From Pyropia haitanensis (Eukaryota > Rhodophyta > Bangiophyceae > Bangiales > Bangiaceae): a stretch of 64,000 nt of DNA. Below, in pieces: positions 11,237 through 22,378 of this stretch; within the stretch, counting starts at the first letter, position 1, and each line of letters starts with the position of its first letter. A program made the translations under genes and the position numbers. The notes below the pieces were generated by a model. The model was not told where the DNA came from and made no database searches. It saw nothing but the letters and a program-made list of their open reading frames with translations. The DNA lies in NCBI GenBank assembly GCA_008729055.1, contig SDUX01000001.1:806001-870000 (forward strand), read 5' to 3'.

Positions 11237-13272
11237 GCGGCGGTGCCCGCGCCGCGGGCGGTGACGGGCAAGCGCAAGCGGAGCCGCAAGGCGGCGCCCG
11301 CCCGCCGGCAGCGCGTCGCCCCCAAGGTCGACCCCGCCGAGAGGAGAGGGGAGCCGCCGGCGACCGCAGCGGCGGCGGCGGCGACAGCGGCGGCGGCGGC
11401 CGACGCCGCCGGGCCACCGCCGCGTACGCTCCCGCGGTGGCTGTCACGGCCATCCGCGGAGCCGCCGACGGTGGCACGGCCGGCGGCGCGGTCCGGCTCG
11501 GGTGCGACTCCCCCCTCCCCTCTCTTGGGCTGTCCGCCGCTGTTGCCGCCGCCGCCGCTGCCAACAACAACCGTCCCCCCCCACGTGGCGGCCGCCGCGG
11601 CGGCCGCGGCGGTGCTACGGGACGTGGCGCCGCACGCGCGGCTGCCGCCACTGCCGCCGCCGCCCCTGTCCGAGGGCGCCCCGCCGCCGCCGCCGCTGGC
11701 GGGCGTGCCCCCGCCGGTGCGCTCCGCGTCGGCGCCGCCCGCGTCGTGGCGGCCGTCGCCGCAGCCGCCGCCGGTGGACGAGGCGGTGGTCGAGCCGGCG
11801 GCCGAGCCGGTGGCCGAGCCGGTGGCCGAGCCGGTTGTCGAGCCGGTGGTCGAGCCGGTGGTCGAGCCGGTGGTCGAGGTGGCACCGACGCCGGCCGCTC
11901 CGTCGCCCGCCCCGCCGGCGGCGGCGCCGCGGCGGTCGCCGCGGCGACGCCGTCCGCTCGTGCTGTCGCTGCCAGCCCCGCCGCCCGCGTCGCCGCGGCG
12001 GCCGCCGGCACCGGCGGCGGCGCCGTCGTGTCCGCCGGCGGCATCGCCTTTGCAACAGCGGCCGCCCTCGCCACGGCCGCCGCCACTGCCGCCACTGGCG
12101 GCGGTGGCCCCACCTGTTGCGGCCGACGCGGCGACGGTCGACGCGGTGCCGATGAGGTGCCAGACGCCGCCGCCGCCGCCGCCATCCTCACCGCCACCAC
12201 CACAACCCCCTTTGACGCCGCGGCAACCGCCACCACCACCACAAGCGCCTTCGTCGTTGCCGCTAGCGTCTGTGTCGCCGCCGCAAGCGTCTTTGCCACC
12301 ACCGCAAGCGTCTTTGTCGCTGCCGCGAGCGTCTTCACCACCTCCGCAAGTGTGTTTGCCACCACCGCCACCGTCCCCGCCGCCGCCGCTGCCGTCCCCG
12401 TTACCCCCGCCGCCGTCCCCGCCGCCATCCCCACCTGCGATATCCATCGCCGCGTCCGGGACGCACGCGCACGCGGGCGTTGCCGGCGCCACCACCGGCG
12501 TTGCGTCGCCCGCCCCGCCGTCGGTGGCCACCTCTGTTGCCACGCCCGCCACGCCTCGGGGGTGGTGTGTCACCCCCCCCGAGCCACCGACGCGGGCGCC
12601 ACGGCCGACGCGGCCGACGCGGCGGACGCGGCGGCGGCCGCGACGGCGCGCCACGCCGCGTGGGCCGCCCGCGTCGCGATTGACCTTGGCCTCGTGTCGC
12701 CCCACTCGGTCGCGTCGGGCCCACCACCGTCGTCACCACCGCCGCTGCCGCTGCTGGGCGCACCCGCCGCGGCCGCGACCGTGGCGACGGCGCTGGCGGG
12801 CCGGCCGGCGTGCCGTGACGGTGGCGGCGGGGTGGGGGGGAAGCGGCGGGGAGGGGCGGCCGGCGCACCGTCGGCGGCGCCGACGCACCCCGCCCGTCGG
12901 TGGCTGGTCACCCCGCGAGGCGGCGGCGGCCACGGCGGCGGCGGCGGCGGCGGTGCCGCCGCCGCCACCGCCGCCGCCGCCGACGTGGCCGCGGCGAGCG
13001 ACGACAGTGCCGACAGCGACGGCAGCCGCCGCACGTGGGATACGGCGCGGATGGCGGCGGCGCTGGCGCGGAACTTTGGCGCCGCCGCCGTCACGTCCCG
13101 GCCGTGCCGTGGGAGTGACAGCGGCAGCAGCAGCAGCGGCAGCAGCGGCAGCAGCGGCAGCGGCGGCTATGACAGCGACAGCGGCGTCGGCGGCGTCGGC
13201 GGCGTCGGCGGCGTCGGCGGCGTCGGCGGCGTCGGCGGCGTCGGTGGCGGCGGCGGCGGCGGCGGCGTCGGC

Positions 13273-13305
<33 letters not shown>

Positions 13306-13972
13306 ACCCACATTGGCGGCGGCACGTCGTCCACGTGGTCCGCGTCCGCGTCGCCGGCCCCCCCCCTCCTCGCCCGCGCGGACCGGCACATCCGCAACGC
13401 GGCGGCCATCCCCCCCCTGCGCCCACCCTTCCGTTCCCCCCCCCCCTGGGCGCGACGGCGGTGCCCGACGCGGCCGCCGCGCTCGCCGCCGCGCGGCGCG
13501 TCAACCCGTGGGCGCAGGCGGAGCGGCTCGCCTTCCTCCACGCCTACTGGGCACACCCCAAGGACTGGCGCCGCATCGCCGCGGCGGTCGGGCCGGCCAA
13601 GAGCGCCGCCGACTGCGTGCGGCACTACTACGCGGTGAAGCTGCGGGTCGGCCTCAAGGGGCTCCCCGCGCTGGGGGGGCGCAGCCGCGGCGCCCGCCGC
13701 GCGGCGTTTGGGCGGCTCGCGGCGGTGGGGCACACCCGCCGGCGGGTGGCGGGGGGGGGGGGAGGGGGAGGGGGAGGGCCGACGGCGCCGGGGATGGCGA
13801 CGGCGACGGCGACGGGGACGGGGACGGGGATGGGGACGGGGATGGGGATGGAGGCGGCGACGGGGGGGACGGCCGCTGCGGCTGGTGTGGCGGGTGGAGG
13901 GGGGGGGGAATGGGGGGGGAGGCGGCCGCCGGGGGGAAAGCGGCCATGGGAGGGGGGGGGGGAGCGGGCTGA
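8302..13972 (+). CDS. Large SANT/Myb-domain nuclear protein with internal repeats
   Basis: A predicted chromatin or transcription regulator of about 1,890 residues. The recognisable part is a C-terminal SANT domain at about 13500-13660 (NPWAQAERLAFLHAYW, then DWRRIAAAVG and SAADCVRHYYAVK). The AADCVxxYY end resembles SANT domains of NCoR/SNT1-type corepressor subunits. Upstream in order are a GVAAAPVK repeat, four copies of an LPxxGPVLxxAPxxRxRPRRDRR module, a VVEP repeat, long Pro/Ala tracts, a GVG repeat and Ser/Asp-rich stretches. Basic patches such as GKRKRSRK and RPAKRR could be nuclear localisation signals. The frame must change at runs near 9069-9076, 10764-10769, 12571-12578 and 13438-13447. 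The end is uncertain: the TGA at 13970 closes an acidic GD-rich tail, while another frame runs to 14183. No specific ortholog claimed. Confidence 0.6.
8458..8571 (+). repeat. 24-bp coding minisatellite, about 4.75 copies
   Basis: Perfect head-to-tail copies of a 24-bp unit encode GVAAAPVK four times plus a partial fifth. Exact identity of the copies implies very recent expansion or contraction. Confidence 0.9.
9605..10345 (+). repeat. Four diverged protein modules in the SANT-domain gene
   Basis: Modules start near 9611, 9872, 10056 and 10265. Each encodes LPxxGPVLxxAPxxRxRPRRDRR-like sequence followed by a Gly/Asp-rich spacer and a poly-Ala stretch. Spacing is about 185-260 bp and the copies are diverged, so the modules are older than the GVAAAPVK repeat. 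Confidence 0.75.
11785..11880 (+). repeat. 12-bp coding repeat (VVEP/VAEP), eight units
   Basis: Eight consecutive 12-bp units encode VVEP, AAEP or VAEP. The frame is preserved and the segment lies between Pro-rich linkers of the SANT-domain protein. Confidence 0.85.
13183..13245 (+). repeat. 9-bp coding repeat (GVG), seven units
   Basis: Seven copies of GGCGTCGGC, the last with one substitution, encode GVG repeats directly upstream of a Gly-rich tract and the SANT domain. Confidence 0.85.
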
Positions 13973-14335
13973 GGGGGGGAGCCGCCCCCGCGGGTGCGCG
14001 TGGGGGGTCCAGGCTGCTGGGGGGGGTGGGGGGGTCCGCCCGCCGTACGCTGCGTGCCTCGCCCGTGACCGCGCGCGTGCGCCGCCGCGTGTCTTCTTTT
14101 TTTTTTTTTTCCATCCCCCGGACGGTGGCCGCGCCACCGACGACCGCGACCGCGGCGGCGGCCGCCCGCCCGCCCGCCCATGACCACTCCTCTACCCTAG
14201 TAGACAGCGGGCGGCGGGCAGGCGCTCGCGGCCGGCCGCCCGCGGCCGCCGCGACCGTCCCGCCCGGCGGCAGCCGCCGCCGCCGCGCCGCCCGCCGCGG
14301 GCGGTGCCGCCCGCCGCGTGCCGCTCCCGTCCGCC

Positions 14336-14338
<3 letters not shown>

Positions 14339-14371
<33 letters not shown>
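14339..14371. repeat. Poly-T run (33 bases)
   Basis: An uninterrupted run of 33 T, the longest A/T run in the window, within a GC-rich gene-free region. Confidence 0.85.
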
Positions 14372-15045
14372 CTCCCCTCCCCGTGTCGTTTTGTGGCGCT
14401 CGCTGGATGCCGCCGCTGTCGCTGCCGACGCGGGTGCCGCGGCGGTGCCACGCGCCGCGTCGGGGGGGGGGGGGGGGGGGGTGTGCGGGTGTGGTGCGGG
14501 CGGGGAGGGCGGACGCGCCGCCGTGGCCGCCGCCGCCGCGGCGCCGCGTCGTGGTGCCCGCCGCCGCCGCGGCCGGTGGGCGGCGCGCCGCACCGGACGC
14601 GGGCGGCGCCGTCGTGGCGGGTGGCGCGCCGCGGCGGCGCCACCCACCCCCTCCCCCCCGCCTCCGCCACCGCCACGCCCAGTCCATCCCCCCCCCCCCC
14701 CGCACCACCCACGACCCCCCCCCCCCCCCAGCAGTGTCGCGCGGCCGTCGCGGCAAGCCGCCCCCCCCCCCCCCTCCCTCCCCACTTCCCCCTTCCCCCC
14801 CCCCCGCCCCCCCCCCTCCGGCGCGCCCACCCCCTCCCCACACCCACCCACCGCCCATCACAGCAACGCCACCACCCACCCGCCGCCGCCGCCGCCTCCC
14901 GCCACCCGCCCACGGTGGCAGCCACAGCCCGTGCCCCACCGCCACGCTGTCCACCCGCCGCAGCCGCCACGGCGCAGCGGCACCACCGCCACCGCCACCC
15001 CCGCCACCCCTACCGCTGCTGGCCGTGCCGCTGGTGCCGCACGTG

Positions 15046-15093
<48 letters not shown>

Positions 15094-15559
15094 GCGGTGC
15101 CGTCCGCGGCGGGCGGGGGCGGCCGCCGCGGCCACGCCAGCGGCGGCCGCCTCGGCGGGCACCGCCACGCCCGCCCCACACACCGCCGCGGCCAACGCTG
15201 GCGAGCGGCCGCTCCAAGCCAACGCCGCCCGACTCGGCGGCCGCCCCCACGTCGGCACGCCGCCGCGGGGCGGTGGCCGCCCGTGGACGACGCGGCCGCC
15301 GTCGGCGACGGGGTGGCACCGCGGGTGTGGCCGCGCCACGGGCGTTGCGGCCGGCGGGGACGTTGGGGGGGGGGGGGGGGCGCTGCGGGTGGACCGCGAG
15401 AGGGGGGGGGGGACGACGCGCTGGGGGGGGGGGGGGGGCGGTCGGTGCCGGCGGGGCGTCTGGGTCGGCGGTGGCGGCGTGGCGGGGGGGGGGGGGGTGC
15501 TGGTGCCGCCGCCGCCGCCGCCACCGCCGCCGATGCTGCTGCTGCTGCTACTGCCGCCG

Positions 15560-15674
15560 CCCCCGTCGCCGCCGCCGCCGCCGCCGCCGTCGCCGTCGCC
15601 GCCGCCGCCGCCGTCGCCGCCGCCGTCGCCGTCGCCGCCGCCGCCGCCGCCGTCGCCGCCGCCGCCGCCGCCGT

Positions 15675-15731
<57 letters not shown>

Positions 15732-15740
15732 CACCGTCGC
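15560..15740. repeat. CCG/TCG trinucleotide tract
   Basis: About 180 bp of CCG triplets interspersed with TCG/GTC triplets. It is non-coding as far as I can judge. Confidence 0.8.
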
Positions 15741-16021
15741 CGTCGCCATTGCCGCGGCGGCTGCCACTCCCCGCCGCGACAGGCGACGCGTGGACCGCCG
15801 TGCCACCCGCGACGGCGGCGTCAGCGTCGACGGCGGCGGCCGCCACCGCCGGCAAGGCGACGGCCACCCCCGCGGCGGGGTGACCCGCCGCGGTCGGCGG
15901 GTGCCCACGCCCCCCCCCTCCTCCCGCGGCGGGCGGCACCGCATGGGCGGTGTCCCCCCCCCCCGCAGCGGCGGCAGCGGCCGCCGCCGCCCCCCGCCGC
16001 CGCCGTCGCCGCCGTCGCCGT

Positions 16022-16139
16022 CGCCACGATACGACGACCGCCACGGTGGCGGCGGCGGCGACGGCCGCCGCCGCCCGCCGCCGCCGTCGCCGCCGCCGTC
16101 GGCGTCGCCACCATACGACGACCGCCACGGTGGCGGCGG
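16022..16139. repeat. Local direct duplication, 83-bp spacing
   Basis: A 35-bp segment containing ATACGACGACCGCCACGG occurs at about 16022-16056 and again at about 16105-16139 with one or two differences. The intervening GCC/GTC tract is also similar, so this is a short tandem duplication. Confidence 0.75.
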
Positions 16140-16154
16140 CGGCGGCGGCGGCGA

Positions 16155-16186
<32 letters not shown>

Positions 16187-18473
16187 GCGGCGACCGCCGC
16201 GGCGGACGCGCCACCGTGGACGCCGTCGAGGGTGCCCCGCGCGGGGGGGGGCAGGGCGGCTGGCACCGCCGATGCGACGCGGCGCGTGGCTGGCGTCGGC
16301 GGACCGCCCGGCGGCGGGGCGGTGGGGTGTGTGGGTGGGGATGGGCGGCGCCACGGGGCGGGTTTCCGCCCTTCTTGCGTCCAGGGGGGGGGGGGAAACC
16401 CGCGGTACGCGTGGGGCCCTCGGCTGGACCGGCGGACGCGTGCGGACGGCCGGGGAGCGGGGGGGGCGGGGGGGGGGGGGAAGTCGACGCTGCCGCCGCC
16501 CGTCTGGCTGGCTGCTCGGCTGCCGCCTCGGCGCGCGCGCGGCGCCGTCCCCCCCGCGGGCGGCGGCCGCCCCTTCCCGCCGCCGCCCCCCCGCCGACGG
16601 TGGCGGCGGCCGACCCCCGCGGGCGGCCGACGCGGCGCGCGCGCGGCCGCGGCGGCGCGGCCGCGACGCCGGCCGCCCCCCCCCCCACCGCGGCCGCCGC
16701 CGACGCGCGGCGGCCGCCGCGCGCGGGCGGCGGCGGCGGGGTGGGGCGGCGGCGGCGGCGGTCGCGCCGCGTGGCCACCCCGCGGGTGCCGCCACCCCGC
16801 GGCGGCGGCGGCACGTTCCGGCGGTGGCCGGCGGGGGGTGTTGGGGGGTGGCCGCTACCGCCTCTACGGACGGGGGGGGGACGGGGGGGGGGGGGGGTGG
16901 GCGGGCGGGCGGCGGCGGGTGGGGGGGCGGGAGGGGGGGGGGTCCGCCGGGGGGGGGGGGGGGGGTGCCGAGCGGCCGTTGCGGGCCACGCGGCCAAGCC
17001 CCGCGCCCACCCCCCCCCCCCCCACCCCCCCCACCGCCAACGTGCCACCGACGGTGCCCGCCGCCGGCGCCGCCCGTAGCCACCCCCCCCCCCCACGGCG
17101 GACGACGCCGCGCCGCCGGCGGCGGCGCCATCCCCACCGCGCCACCGGCCGCCGCGGTCGCCCCCCCCCCCACCCGCCGCCGCCGCCGCGCGCGGCGTCG
17201 TCGGCGGCCGCCGGCTGGCGGGGACTCCCCCCCCCCCCCGCCCCCGCCGCGCCGCGTGTACAGTACCCGCGGGCGCGGGCGTGCGGGCAACGCCGTGGCG
17301 GCACCGCGCGTCGACGGCGGACCGCCGCGGGGTGAGGGGGGGGGGGGGGGGGGAGGCCGCACCGCGACGGGGGACGTTTCGTTCCCCCCCTGCGGCCCCC
17401 CCCCTGCCCTTGCTCCCGCCCGCCGCCTACCGTCGGTGGCGTCGCGTCGGCGGGGGAGCGCGTCGGCGTGGGACGGGTGGTGGGACCAGCGGCGGCGGCT
17501 GCTATTTTTTTTTTTTTTTGGGGGGGGGGGGGCGCGCCCGCCCGCCGCGGCAGCCGCCGCCGCCCGCCCGTTGGCGGATCCGGGTGGTGCCGCCGCGGTG
17601 GGCGCGTGTGCCGCCGCGACCGCGGCGCGGCCATCCCCCCCCCCCCACGCTGCAGGAGCCACCCACGGGAAAAGGGATGGGGAGGGGGGGGGGGGGGGGA
17701 TGGCCGGTGGGTGGCCACACGCACGCAGACGGCGCCGCCGCCCGCGGCGGCGCGCGGGCACCACCCGCCGGCCGGGTTCCGCGGGGCGGCGGCCGAGGCG
17801 GCGGCGGCCGCCGAGCGGGGGGGGGGGGGGGGTGGCGGGGGTGGTCGGATACGGACGGCCGGTGGCGGCGGCGGGCTGCCGCTGGGCGTCGGGTGCGGAA
17901 GCGGGGGGTGGGGGGGGGGGGGCGCGTCTCTGCAGACGATGCGTGGCGCGGTGGCGCCCCGCGCGACGCGCGCCGGCGGCGGCGGCGGGAGCGACACTGG
18001 TAGCCGCGGGGCGGCGTCATGGAGGGCAAGGACGGCACCACGGGCGGCCGCCCGCTGGTCGCGCCATGCACCCCAGTGTCCATGGACGCGGCGACGCCAA
18101 CGGCGGCCGCGCCGCGACCCGCCGCGGAGTGTTTTAGCGCGTCGGCCGCGGCGGCCGCCGCGGCGCGCGCGTCGGCGCGACACGCGGGCGGCGGGCGGCG
18201 CTCCCACCCCCCCCCCCCCCCCCCCCCCCCCCCCACCCGCGGGCGGCGCGCCAGCCGCCGCGCTCCCCCCCCACACCTACCCTCCCGCGGCGGCCGGCGT
18301 GCGCGGCGGCGGCGGCCCCCCCCAGCGGCGGCCGCCGCCGTCGGCGCCGCCGTCCCGCCCCGCGCCGCCCGCGGTGCGCTGCCGCCGGCGGCCGCCGCCG
18401 CCGCCGCCGCCGCCTCGCTGGGTGCGCCCGCGCGTCGCGCGTCGCGCCGCGCCGCGCCGCCACCCGCCCACGC

Positions 18474-18676
18474 TCACACGCCCGCCGCGGCCGCGGCCGC
18501 GGCCGCCGCGGCCGCCGCGGCCGCCGCGGCGGCGGCGGCCGGATCCACCCGCTCCATGCCCCCGTCGGCGCGGCGGCGGAGGAGGAGGCGGCCGCCGCCC
18601 GTGGCGGCGAGCGGCACCCACGCGTCCCCCCCCCAGCCCGCTGCCGCCGCTCCCGTACCCGCCGCCGCCGCCGTCC

Positions 18677-18716
<40 letters not shown>

Positions 18717-19178
18717 GCGGTAGACGAGGCGGCCGGCCACCCACGTGGCCGCCACCCGCCCCCGCAGCCGCGGCTCGTGGTGGTAGGGCGACGCCGCGTG
18801 GCGGTGGCGGCAGCGGGCGGGCGCCGCCGCCGCGGCGGCGGCGGCGGCGGCCGGGTCCCACACGACCACGTCCGCGGCGGCGCCAGGGGTGAGGCGGCCC
18901 TTGGCGGGCGCCAGCCCAAACGCGTCCGCCGCGGCGGCCGACAGCCAGTGGGAGAGGGCGGGCAGCAGGGCGTCGGTGGCGGCCGCGTCGAGCGGGCCGC
19001 CGCCGCCGCCGCCGCCGCCAACGGCAATCGCGGCGCCCCAGGTGGCGGCCAGCCGGTACTGGAGGCCCGCAATCCCGCCCCACGCGCCGCGCACGTCGCC
19101 CGTGCCCAGCCGCCGCGCGTTGTCGGCGGCGGGCGAGTGGTCGCTCGCGACCATGGACACGCCGCCGCCGCGGCCGCG

Positions 19179-19211
<33 letters not shown>

Positions 19212-21141
19212 CGTCTGCCGCCGCAGCAGCGCCCACAGCGCCGCCCGGTTGGCCGCGTCCCGGATGGGCGGCGCGCACTTCCACAGCGGCCGCGAGCGGG
19301 TGCCGCCGTCGGCGGCCGCCGCCGACGGCGCGGCGGCGGTGGCGGCGTCCACCTCGGCCGCCGCCCACAGCAGGTAGTGCGGGCACGTCTCGGCGGTCAG
19401 GCGCGGGTGGCGGGCCGCGGCGGGCGGGGCGGGGCGGGCGGTGCCGCCACCCGTGCGGCTGTGGGCAGCCGCCGGAGCGGCGGCGGCGGCGGCGGCCGCC
19501 GCCTCGGCGTCGGCGGCGGCCCAGGCGGCGGCGACGGCGGCAACCTCCCGCGCCGCCTCGGCCGACGCCACGTGCGCAATGTGGACGGCGGGGACGGCCG
19601 CCGCGGCGGCCGCCGCCACCACCGCCCGCACCGCGGCCACCTCCCACGACGGCGGCCGTGAGGCCGCCCAGTCCACCAGCGACGTGCCGTCGCCCGGGTA
19701 GTCGGCGCGCACCCCACCGGCGGTGGCGGCGGGCGGCAGCTCTGCGTGGAGGATGTAGGGCACGCTCGCGTTGCCCATCGCGGCCAGGCCGTCCATGACG
19801 GCGCGCATCTCGGCCGGGGTGACGTGCGGGAAGTTGGGCGACTGCGAGTCGACGAGGAAGGACTTTACCGCCCACACGCCCGCCGCGACCAGCGCCGCAA
19901 CGTCCGCGGCGGACTGGCCGCCCGCGCCACCAACGGCGCCGCCAATGAGGCCAACGTCAACGGCGGGCGGGTCGGCGGCGATGGCGGCGACCTTGGCGGC
20001 CAGGCTGCCCGCCGACAGCGTCGCGGGGACGCTGTTGAGGGGCATGTCGAGGAGGGTGGTGGTGCCGCCCGCGGCGGCCGCGGCGGTGCCGCTGCCGACG
20101 CCCTCCGTGTCCGTGCCGGGCACGTTGAGGTGCACGTGCGGGTCGATGAGGCCGGCCATGATGACCAGGTTGCCATACTGCGGGGGTGGGGGGCCACGCG
20201 CCCAGCGGGGTCCAACACGGGAGCAGCGACGAGGCCGCGGCGCCCCGCAGCAGTTGCCAGAGGAGCGCGTCGCGTTCAAGGGGCACGCCAGCGCCCCCGG
20301 CCGTCCAGCCATGGGCAGCGGCATCGCCTCACCGGGTCAGTCGATGGCTCCGAATCGCGCCTCGCCTCCCCCGCCGCGCGCGCGCGCCCACCCGCGCCGC
20401 CCCCCCCACAAGCGCCAGACCACCAGACCCGCTCATCACACTCCCAAGAGCCCTCCCCCCCGCCACGCTCACGCACGACGCCCGCGCGCCCCCCCCCCCT
20501 TCCCCCCCCCCCCCCCCGGCAAAAAGCGAGCGTACGTCCACCCGCGGCACCGCCGCCCACGCGGCAGGCACAGCGTCGCCAACCGCCACCCCCGCAAACA
20601 CCCCCCCCGCCACCAGCAGCGCGGCGGGCACGACCGCGCCGTCCACAACGACGCGGCGGGAGGTGAGGACGAGGTCCGCCGCCGGCGGCGGCGCGCGCCC
20701 GCCGGCGGCGCGGGACGCGGCGGCGGCGGCGGCGGCGGCGGCAGCGGCGGTCGCCGCCGCCGAGGCCGACGGCCGCCGCCACCGCCGCCACGGCGGCCAC
20801 GCCCACGCCGCCGTGGTGGCGGCGTCGCCGCCCACGGCCGCGCCGGCCGCGGCGGCGCGGGGCGGCGGCGGCGGCGCGGCGACGAGCAGCGCCGCGGTGA
20901 CCGCCGCGACGGCGGCGGCGGCGAGGAGCCATCGTGAGAGGGGAGTGGCGGGCTGGGGGGGGGACGTGGGGGGGGGGTACCCGCCAGAGGACGAGCAGGG
21001 GGCTCCATGGCGAGCACGTGCGCGCGGCAAAGAGGGACGGAGGCCGGCGAGGTGGCGTGCAGGCAGAGGCGCACGATGCCGGGGGCGCGTCCGTGCCGCC
21101 TGAAGCCAAAGTAGAGCGGGCGTTTGCTGCACCGCATCCAT
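18474..21141 (-). CDS. ALN: Allantoinase, two exons
   Basis: Hydrolyses allantoin to allantoate in purine catabolism; plant enzymes are ER-associated. Exon 1 (21141-20536) encodes a hydrophobic segment (RWLLAAAAVAAVTAALLVAA), probably a signal anchor, then the amidohydrolase beta-strand start (DLVLTSRRVVVDGAVVPAA). Exon 2 (20177-18474) begins YGNLVIMAGLIDPHVHLNVP with the HxH metal ligands. Next come the lysine expected to be carboxylated (WAVKSFLVDS), ILHAEL, HIAHVAS, AETCPHYLLW, and the catalytic Asp in SDHSPA. Joining VD|YG restores the usual family spacing. About 769 residues against 450-510 for typical enzymes; the excess is poly-Ala/Gly insertions and an Ala-rich tail. The start is uncertain: 21141 is in frame, but an ATG at 21008 (MEPPARPLAG) in another phase could join through a G run near 20970. 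Family call very sure. Confidence 0.9.
20178..20535 (-). other. Intron in the allantoinase gene (358 bp, phase 0)
   Basis: The donor reads GTGGAC|GTACGCTCGC and the acceptor CCCCCGCAG|TATGGCAAC on the minus strand. Removing it joins VD to YGNLVIM in frame, matching the DYG-x-VMPGLID join of allantoinases. The interior has C/G runs and no branch site I can name. Confidence 0.82.
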
Positions 21142-21206
21142 AGGTTGGTTGATGAGTTTTCATCGATCGAAATTCATTATGTTGCTGTACCACTTGAACA
21201 CCATGT

Positions 21207-21215
21207 AATTACAAG
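21207..21215. promoter_or_regulatory. AATTACAAG motif, copy 1
   Basis: Exact 9-mer in the allantoinase/HEAT-repeat divergent spacer, with GTACCACTTG 11 bp upstream. Confidence 0.3.
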
Positions 21216-21246
21216 TCACGCTGGACAAGAAACGTGTGGGTACGAA

Positions 21247-21274
21247 ATCAAGTCCTGCTCGGCCAGGACTTGAT
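21247..21274. other. Perfect 11-bp inverted repeat (hairpin)
   Basis: ATCAAGTCCTG and CAGGACTTGAT are exact reverse complements separated by a 6-nt loop (CTCGGC). It lies 325 bp upstream of the HEAT-repeat ATG, so it may fall in promoter or 5' leader. Confidence 0.75.
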
Positions 21275-21598
21275 CTTTGACCTGGAGATCGCCGTGGACG
21301 ATCCCCAACCCGTCAACTGGTACTTCTTGTCCGGCACGCCCCTGGATGCGGGTGCTGGAGCCCTCCAAAAGCCGTTGCCGGCCGTGCCATCTCCGCACCG
21401 CGCTCCCGGATCCTCCCCGACTCGAACGGGGATCCCGCCCCCGCCCCGCCAGCGGCGCCCATCGTGCCCCACGGCACCGACCGCAGCCTCTTGTTATCGT
21501 CTCCCCCCCCTTCCGCGCGCACCCCGCCCCTCCTGCGCGCACCCCTCACCGCCAGATATTTCTGCTCCCCCGTTGCCCCACTCCCCACTCGATTGATC

Positions 21599-22378
21599 AT
21601 GGCCTTCCTGCCCACCCCTGCCGTCCTCGGCGGCGCCACCCCCGCCCGTGCCGCCCGCACCCGCCGCGCGGGGCGTGGCGGTCGGGCGGCCGCCCCTGCC
21701 CGGCACGTGGCGACGCTCCGCGCCAGTGCGGGGTCCCCCGACGGCGGCGGCGGCGGCGGCGGCGGCGGCAGCGGCTCGGTCGAGGACATCCCGCCCGACG
21801 AGGTGCGCGCGCTCCTGTCGTCGGCCGACTATGTGGACCGCATCTCGGCGCTGAACCGGTCGCGGTCGCTCGGCGACGACCGGCTGGGCATCCTCCTCGA
21901 CCTGGTGCGGTCGGACCCCAACGCGCAGGTGCGGTACCTCGCCGTCGCGCAGCTGATTGACGCGGGCGCGGCGGACAAGGCGGCGGTGCTCGACGTGGTG
22001 CGGGACGTCATGGCCAACGACGCGGAGACGTCGGTGCGGGCGGGCGCGGCGGACGTGGTGTGTGGCCTCCGCCTCGTCGACGCGTACGACGACCTGCTCG
22101 CGTGCTACCACGCCAACGCGGACTGGATGGTCAAGATGAGCGTCGTGGCGGGGCTGGGCGAGCTGGGGGAGCCCCGCGCGTACGACTTTCTGGTGGACGT
22201 CCTGGGGGGGGAGGACGTTAGCGGCATGGGCATGCTCCACACCGCCGCGGTGGGCGCGCTGGGCGAGCTCGGCGACGCCCGCGCCGTGGACGTGGTGCGG
22301 GGGTGGATGGACTCGGAGGACGGGATGATGCGCGACCGCGCGACGGACGCGTACAAGCAGCTGACGGGGGAGATGTGA
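21599..22378 (+). CDS. Plastid-targeted HEAT-repeat protein (NblB/bilin-lyase-like)
   Basis: 259 residues from the ATG at 21599. The first 45 residues (MAFLPTPAVLGGATPARAAR and following) are Ala/Arg/Ser/Thr-rich with no acidic residues, as in plastid transit peptides. After a Gly run, about 180 residues form HEAT/ARM helices: VEDIPPDEVRALL, ILLDLVRSDPNAQVRYLAV, VLDVVRDVMANDAETSVRAG, MVKMSVVAGLGELGEPRA and MLHTAAVGALGELGDARA. Short HEAT proteins of this type in cyanobacteria and plastids include NblB and CpcE-like bilin lyases and relatives of unknown function, which is why I lean to a photosynthetic host. I cannot choose a subfamily. The frame is intact throughout, unlike many neighbours. 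Confidence 0.72.
   Translation: MAFLPTPAVLGGATPARAARTRRAGRGGRAAAPARHVATLRASAGSPDGGGGGGGGGSGSVEDIPPDEVRALLSSADYVDRISALNRSRSLGDDRLGILLDLVRSDPNAQVRYLAVAQLIDAGAADKAAVLDVVRDVMANDAETSVRAGAADVVCGLRLVDAYDDLLACYHANADWMVKMSVVAGLGELGEPRAYDFLVDVLGGEDVSGMGMLHTAAVGALGELGDARAVDVVRGWMDSEDGMMRDRATDAYKQLTGEM

Larger units (their letters stand above)
13973..18473. other. 4.5-kb homopolymer and trinucleotide desert, no gene supported
   Basis: Both strands stay open for kilobases because stops are rare, but I find no conserved motif in any frame. The stretch holds T runs (14097-14110, 14339-14371, 17505-17519), many G or C runs of 8-20 bases, a long CCG/TCG tract (about 15560-15740) and a local duplication at 16022-16139. 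A short frame from an ATG at 18019 starts with less biased residues but soon degenerates, so I do not call it. Confidence 0.5.
21142..21598. promoter_or_regulatory. Divergent spacer with AT-rich island and hairpin
   Basis: A 457-bp spacer lies between allantoinase (-) and the plastid HEAT-repeat gene (+). An AT-rich island at about 21150-21240 contains AATTACAAG at 21207-21215 and GTACCACTTG at 21187-21196. A perfect 11-bp hairpin follows at 21247-21274. The layout fits two back-to-back promoters. Confidence 0.4.

Noticed and set aside
15560..15740. CRISPR-like regular repeats.
   Set aside because: These are simple CCG/TCG triplets without unique spacers, in a eukaryotic context.
14304..18137. 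Open frames of more than 1,200 codons on both strands in the 14-18 kb desert.
   Set aside because: Stops are simply rare at this GC content. The translations are homopolymeric Arg, Pro, Gly or Ala, with no motif or frame consistency.
18019..18723. Plus-strand frame starting MEGKDGTTGGRPLVAPCTPV, antisense to the allantoinase 3' end.
   Set aside because: Only the first 45 residues look unbiased. The rest mirrors the poly-Ala tail of allantoinase in antisense, and no homolog is recognised.
21408..21440. On the minus strand CCCCG-TTCGAGT-CGGGG looks like a tRNA T-arm.
   Set aside because: No matching acceptor, D-arm or anticodon arm can be found within normal distance on either side, and a permuted arrangement also failed by eye. 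It is probably a chance hairpin between two GGATCC words.
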